Below, one piece after another: positions 5,864-8,655 of a stretch of DNA of 8,655 nucleotides. The position numbers were made by a program, and so were the translations under genes. How positions within the stretch are numbered: the first letter of the stretch is position 1; every line of letters begins with the position of its first letter. Source of the stretch: JBEKCP01 sp050014815 (GTDB lineage Bacteria; Planctomycetota; Planctomycetia; Pirellulales; Thermoguttaceae). The stretch is from positions 1-8,655 of the forward strand of contig JBEKCP010000315.1 of assembly GCA_050014815.1 (NCBI GenBank). Reading direction: 5' to 3'. The notes under the pieces were generated by a model. The model was not told the origin of the DNA. It did no database searches and worked only from the letters and a program-made list of their open reading frames with translations.

Positions 5864-6907
5864 ATGAGAACGTATGGTCGAGTCCTGGTTATCTGGACAC
5901 ACTTGGCTCTGGTGGTGTGTGCCGCGGTTTGCGGGGCGGGCGAGCCCCGGACGCAGCACGAGATCGCACAGCGCGAGATCGCGCAAGGCGATGTATTCGC
6001 GGCAGCCGGGAAGTTCGAGGACGCCCGCCGAGCCTTCACGCGGGCAATCGAGGCCGACCCGACGTCGGCCGAAGTATACGTGAAGCGAGCCATTTGTTCA
6101 GCCGTCGGTCGCGCATTTGATCCGGCAATCAAGGACCTTTCGGAAGCGATCCGACTCGACCCTACGCTCGAAGAGGCGTATTGCCTTAGAGCGTGGGCCT
6201 ACCGAATCACGGGGGCGTGGGATGGGGTGGTTCGCGACGGGCGGCGCGTCAAGTCCGGACCTCTCCCTTCGGTAGCCCGTCCGGACGACCTTGCTTACCG
6301 GAACGCACGGTCTCTGCTGGGCATTTCCCAGAACCAGTTTCGCCGCATCGACGATTTGGCCTTCTTCGCGAGCGAGTGGCAATGTGCTGCGGACGCCGCG
6401 GCGCAGCGAGATGGCCTTACCACGGCCGAAGCGAAGAAGCGGGCTGCCGCGACGCCCAAGGACGCGTCGGGATTTTGCGAGCGCGGTCGGTGTCACGTGC
6501 TGACACATGAGTTCGAAAAGGCAGCCGCGGACCTCAACAAGGCTGTTGAAATGGGCGCACGCGACGCGGACACCTTCCTGCTGCGGGCCCTTGTCCGCGG
6601 CCGCCGTGGCGACCTTCCGGAGGCAATTGCCGATTTGAATCGCTCCCTTGCGCTTGCCCCCAAGTCGTCCCGCGCCTTTCTCGTGCATGGATTGGCAAAT
6701 CTAGGTCTCGGCGAGCACACAAAGGCCATCGAGGACATGACCCGGGCAATTGAACTCGACCCGAAGGATCCGAACGGCTATTGCACACGGGCGCAAGTCT
6801 TCTTCGACATGGGCGATTTCGATAAGGGTGTTAGCGACCTAAGGGCGGCGGTGTCGCTAAAGAACGCCGAATCGTATAGGTTGTGGGAGTACTCGGGGAG
6901 GCAGTGA
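5864..6907 (+). CDS. Exported tetratricopeptide-repeat (TPR) protein
   Basis: The 347-residue product begins with a probable signal peptide: M-R-T-Y-G-R, then a hydrophobic stretch about 7-22, with cleavage likely near the C-G-A-G at 23-26. No proper lipobox is present. TPR units follow at about 35-67, 68-101 and 102-131, and again at 200-234, 235-268, 269-302 and 303-335. Each has the helix A / helix B pattern and most end in the common A-I-x-L-D-P signature (for example A-I-R-L-D-P at 95-100 and A-I-E-L-D-P at 295-300). The segment between the two repeat blocks (about 132-199) is less regular; it may be degenerate repeats or a linker. TPR arrays bind other proteins, so a periplasmic scaffold is likely; the partner is unknown. 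It follows the coiled-coil protein on the same strand and faces the CPBP gene convergently across 52 nt. Confidence 0.85.
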   Translation: MRTYGRVLVIWTHLALVVCAAVCGAGEPRTQHEIAQREIAQGDVFAAAGKFEDARRAFTRAIEADPTSAEVYVKRAICSAVGRAFDPAIKDLSEAIRLDPTLEEAYCLRAWAYRITGAWDGVVRDGRRVKSGPLPSVARPDDLAYRNARSLLGISQNQFRRIDDLAFFASEWQCAADAAAQRDGLTTAEAKKRAAATPKDASGFCERGRCHVLTHEFEKAAADLNKAVEMGARDADTFLLRALVRGRRGDLPEAIADLNRSLALAPKSSRAFLVHGLANLGLGEHTKAIEDMTRAIELDPKDPNGYCTRAQVFFDMGDFDKGVSDLRAAVSLKNAESYRLWEYSGRQ

Positions 6908-6959
6908 ATAGCGGCCTGCCTCGCGGCCACGACGCAGGAGCTGAAGGTCGATCGCCGCG

Positions 6960-7883
6960 TCAATTCCCCGCTGCGGCCAGCCAGGCCATGGCGAAAGTTG
7001 TGAGGTTCAGCGACATGTGCAGCACCACCGACGGCACGATGCGGTGCGTGCGATAGTACAAGAGGCCGAGCACCAACGCGAAGAAGAAGAGGCTGACCGG
7101 ATCGGCGGCCACCCCCGTGGGCATGAGCTTCGTGAGGCCGGCCTGGATCGCGTAGATCGGCACTCCCACCGCGGCAAACGCGACGAGCCCCAGGCGGACG
7201 TCGGAGGCCAGGTGCCCGGGCGCCCAGCCGAGGTCCCGGGCCGTCGCGCCGGCGCGGACGCGCAGCCAGGCAATGCCCACCGCCATCGTCAGCACATTGA
7301 CCACCGCCTGGCCGACGAGCATGACGACGACGTAGTCCAGCGGGTACTGCTGCCGCACGAAGGGGTGCATGTAGGCGAAGGCCAGCGAAGTCAGGGCGAT
7401 CGGGCCGGCGCCGATGGGCAGGAGCGGCGGGACCTGGGGCAGTTGGCGCCGGCGGCGGCGCTGGGCCGCCTCCAGCCACCCCTGTAGCAAGACGCGGAAC
7501 AGGAACTCTTCGGTGATCGGCGCCACGACGACGGCCATCAGGCCCGCCGCCAAAAGCATCCAACCGCCTCCCTGGCCGACCAGTTGCAGCATGGGATGGT
7601 CGGCGCCCCCGCGGCCGCCGTCCAGGGGCACAGGCTGCACCACTTCCGGCCCAAGCACGATCACGACGATCCTTCCGAGCACGCCGATTGCCAAAACGAA
7701 GAACAGCACGACGAACAGCACGTCCAGGCCGTTCCAGGGCACGCGGCGGCGGCCCTCGTAGGGCACCAGCGGAAGTTCCGCCCGCCGCCGTCGGGCGATC
7801 CAGACCCAGACCCAGACGAAGGCGGTGACGGCCAACGCCGCAAGGATCACCTCCGTCAGCGCGATTTCGGCCTGGTGGTTCAT
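6960..7883 (-). CDS. CPBP-family intramembrane protease (CAAX protease / Abi-like), split-motif form
   Basis: The 307-residue protein is strongly hydrophobic, with about 7-8 likely membrane spans (for example 9-30, 54-78, 108-122, 160-173, 184-207, 230-250, 263-276 and 284-303). All three catalytic motifs are present: E125-E126-x-x-x-R130, F169-x-x-x-H173 and H289-x-x-x-N293. The family contains glutamate-type intramembrane endopeptidases related to Rce1, including prenyl-protein and bacteriocin-immunity proteases. Unusually, 115 residues separate motifs 2 and 3. That insert includes a D-L-G-W-A-P segment (217-222) and a following helix, of a kind usually found before the first motif. The start is 6 nt downstream of the pgsA stop, so the two are almost certainly cotranscribed, and its own ribosome binding site is weak, which suggests translational coupling. 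Its substrate is not apparent. Confidence 0.88.
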   Translation of the reverse strand: MNHQAEIALTEVILAALAVTAFVWVWVWIARRRRAELPLVPYEGRRRVPWNGLDVLFVVLFFVLAIGVLGRIVVIVLGPEVVQPVPLDGGRGGADHPMLQLVGQGGGWMLLAAGLMAVVVAPITEEFLFRVLLQGWLEAAQRRRRRQLPQVPPLLPIGAGPIALTSLAFAYMHPFVRQQYPLDYVVVMLVGQAVVNVLTMAVGIAWLRVRAGATARDLGWAPGHLASDVRLGLVAFAAVGVPIYAIQAGLTKLMPTGVAADPVSLFFFALVLGLLYYRTHRIVPSVVLHMSLNLTTFAMAWLAAAGN

Positions 7884-7889
7884 GCCGGA

Positions 7890-8528
7890 TTATGGCTGCT
7901 CTCGCAACAGCCTGACGGCGGCCAGCACGTAGACTACGCCGGAATAGACCGTCAGCACGACGGCCGCCCAAACGGAGATCACCGTCGTCCACCAGATCCA
8001 GTCGGGCAAGGCGGCTTTGGTGTAAGAAACGAAGACCAGGCAGGACCCGGCCGCGATGCACTGGAGCACCATCTTGAGCTTGCCCGACATCTTGGCCGAG
8101 AAGTCCGAGCCCCGATCTTCGAGGAAGCTCCGCAGCGCGGTGACCAGGAGCTCGCGGCCGACAATGACGACGACCATCCAGGTTCGAAGCGCCCAGGGCT
8201 CTTCCAACATCCGCGGGACGGCCCCCACGAAGATGAATGTGCCGCAGATGATCACCTTGTCGGCGAACGGGTCGAGGATCCGCCCCAGCGTGGTGATCTG
8301 GCCGTATTTCCGCGCCCAGAACCCGTCGAGCCAGTCGGTGGCCCCGGCCAGGATGAACAAGGCCAGGCTGGTCATGTAATGCTCCCAGGCGATCAGGCCG
8401 AAGAGGACGACGGAGAGCAGCAGTCGCAGGGTGGTCAATTGGTTGGGCAGGTTGAAGACCTTGCCGAGGCGGGCACCACGCGAAGCGTGGTCGGCGGGCC
8501 GGCCAGGCGGGGAAATCGATTGGGTCAT
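7890..8528 (-). CDS. pgsA: CDP-diacylglycerol--glycerol-3-phosphate 3-phosphatidyltransferase
   Basis: The 212-residue integral membrane enzyme carries the complete CDP-alcohol phosphotransferase signature D65-x2-D68-G-x2-A72-R73-x8-G82-x3-D86-x3-D90. It condenses CDP-diacylglycerol with glycerol 3-phosphate to phosphatidylglycerophosphate, the committed step to phosphatidylglycerol and cardiolipin. Typical PgsA features are N-L-P-N-Q-L-T-T-L-R-L at 26-36 and G-R-E-L-L-V-T-A-L-R at 124-133; multiple transmembrane helices span 32-200. The ATG at 8528 is chosen because the 42 residues that could precede it are translated heptamer repeat (G-I-G-D-W-G type) and low complexity. No good Shine-Dalgarno precedes this ATG, so the start is slightly uncertain. 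It heads the operon with the CPBP protease. Related phosphatidyltransferases share the signature, but the flanking motifs favour PgsA. Confidence 0.92.
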   Translation of the reverse strand: MTQSISPPGRPADHASRGARLGKVFNLPNQLTTLRLLLSVVLFGLIAWEHYMTSLALFILAGATDWLDGFWARKYGQITTLGRILDPFADKVIICGTFIFVGAVPRMLEEPWALRTWMVVVIVGRELLVTALRSFLEDRGSDFSAKMSGKLKMVLQCIAAGSCLVFVSYTKAALPDWIWWTTVISVWAAVVLTVYSGVVYVLAAVRLLREQP

Positions 8529-8545
8529 GCGAGAGGCTTCGTCAA

Positions 8546-8576
8546 TAGGGATTAGGGATTGGGGATTAGGGATTGG
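8546..8576. repeat. Heptamer array upstream of pgsA, T(A/G)GGGAT units
   Basis: Four 7-bp units TAGGGAT, TAGGGAT, TGGGGAT and TAGGGAT (8546-8573) are followed by TGG. On the other strand this is the CCCCAAT/CCCTAAT repeat of the arrays at 2641 and 8630. It ends only 17 nt upstream of the pgsA ATG. On the pgsA coding strand it is C-rich; the other strand has closely spaced G-runs. Confidence 0.9.
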
Positions 8577-8629
8577 TGGGGGAAGGAGCGACGACCGGAG
8601 AAGGATGAAGGGCCCGAAGCTACGCCAGT

Positions 8630-8655
8630 CCAATCCCCAATCCCCAATCCCCAAT
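8630..8655. repeat. CCCCAAT heptamer array running off the right edge
   Basis: A partial unit CCAAT and three perfect CCCCAAT units (8635-8655) run to the last base of the window, so the array probably continues. It faces the array at 8546-8576 in inverted orientation across 53 nt, so the two could pair as a stem of about 26 bp with some A-C or G-T mismatches. Confidence 0.9.

Noticed and set aside
6778..8061. 427-codon minus-strand open frame
   Set aside because: It is a different frame over the CPBP gene and part of pgsA, Arg/Gly/Pro-rich with no membrane pattern: a GC-rich shadow.
7584..8555. 323-codon plus-strand open frame
   Set aside because: It is antisense to pgsA and the CPBP gene, and its composition (Asp/Gly/His/Gln-rich) is typical of a reverse-strand shadow of membrane genes.
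8529..8654. N-terminal extension of pgsA from a TTG at 8654
   Set aside because: Its 42 residues are translated heptamer repeat and low-complexity sequence; normal PgsA begins close to the ATG at 8528.
8546..8655. CRISPR array or telomere-like sequence
   Set aside because: The 7-bp units have no spacers, and TTAGGG-like variants are just forms of the CCCCAAT heptamer found elsewhere in the window.

Overview
The window looks like a piece of a GC-rich bacterial chromosome, probably a scaffold from a metagenome assembly because it carries a 9-base N gap. Planctomycetota or a relative is the best guess. It rests on the unusual CPBP protease layout, a Trp-Thr-Gly-Gly-type motif protein, CCCCAAT heptamer repeats and a DUF1614 relic. 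This is an inference from style; there is no rRNA or other phylogenetic marker here.

Layout from left to right. (1) Positions 1-2417, minus strand: most of a large single-chain Type IIG restriction-modification enzyme. It has an N-terminal PD-(D/E)XK nuclease and an adenine-specific methylase, and runs off the left edge. The N gap interrupts it but leaves the frame intact. Directly upstream, and overlapping its start, is the decayed C-terminal end of an excisionase-type helix-turn-helix gene, plus a plausible sigma70 promoter. (2) Positions 2418-2875: a gene-poor spacer with a 9-bp tandem repeat, a CCCCAAT heptamer array and hairpins. (3) Positions 2876-4273, minus: a secreted phospholipase D-family protein with two intact HKD motifs. 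(4) Positions 4274-4642: a spacer with three hairpin-forming inverted repeats. (5) Positions 4643-4935, plus: a DUF1614 membrane-protein gene that has lost its middle and is out of frame. (6) Positions 4978-6907, plus: a strong promoter, an unrecognised protein with a Pro-Arg-Asp-Glu-Lys-Gly-Arg-Trp motif and coiled coils, then an exported TPR protein. (7) Positions 6960-8528, minus: pgsA (phosphatidylglycerophosphate synthase) followed 6 nt later by a CPBP-family intramembrane protease, evidently one operon. (8) Positions 8546-8655: two facing arrays of the same heptamer, upstream of pgsA.

Functionally this is a mosaic. The pgsA-CPBP pair is housekeeping membrane biology. The restriction-modification gene with its helix-turn-helix relic is accessory DNA. 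The promoter-motif protein-TPR block is of unknown function, and the DUF1614 gene is dead. I found no CRISPR array, tRNA, rRNA, transposase or convincing new multi-gene defence system. The most noteworthy items are the internally collapsed DUF1614 gene, the helix-turn-helix fossil fused into the restriction-modification gene leader, the heptamer arrays seen at both ends of the window, and the CPBP protein whose catalytic motifs are split by an inserted segment.
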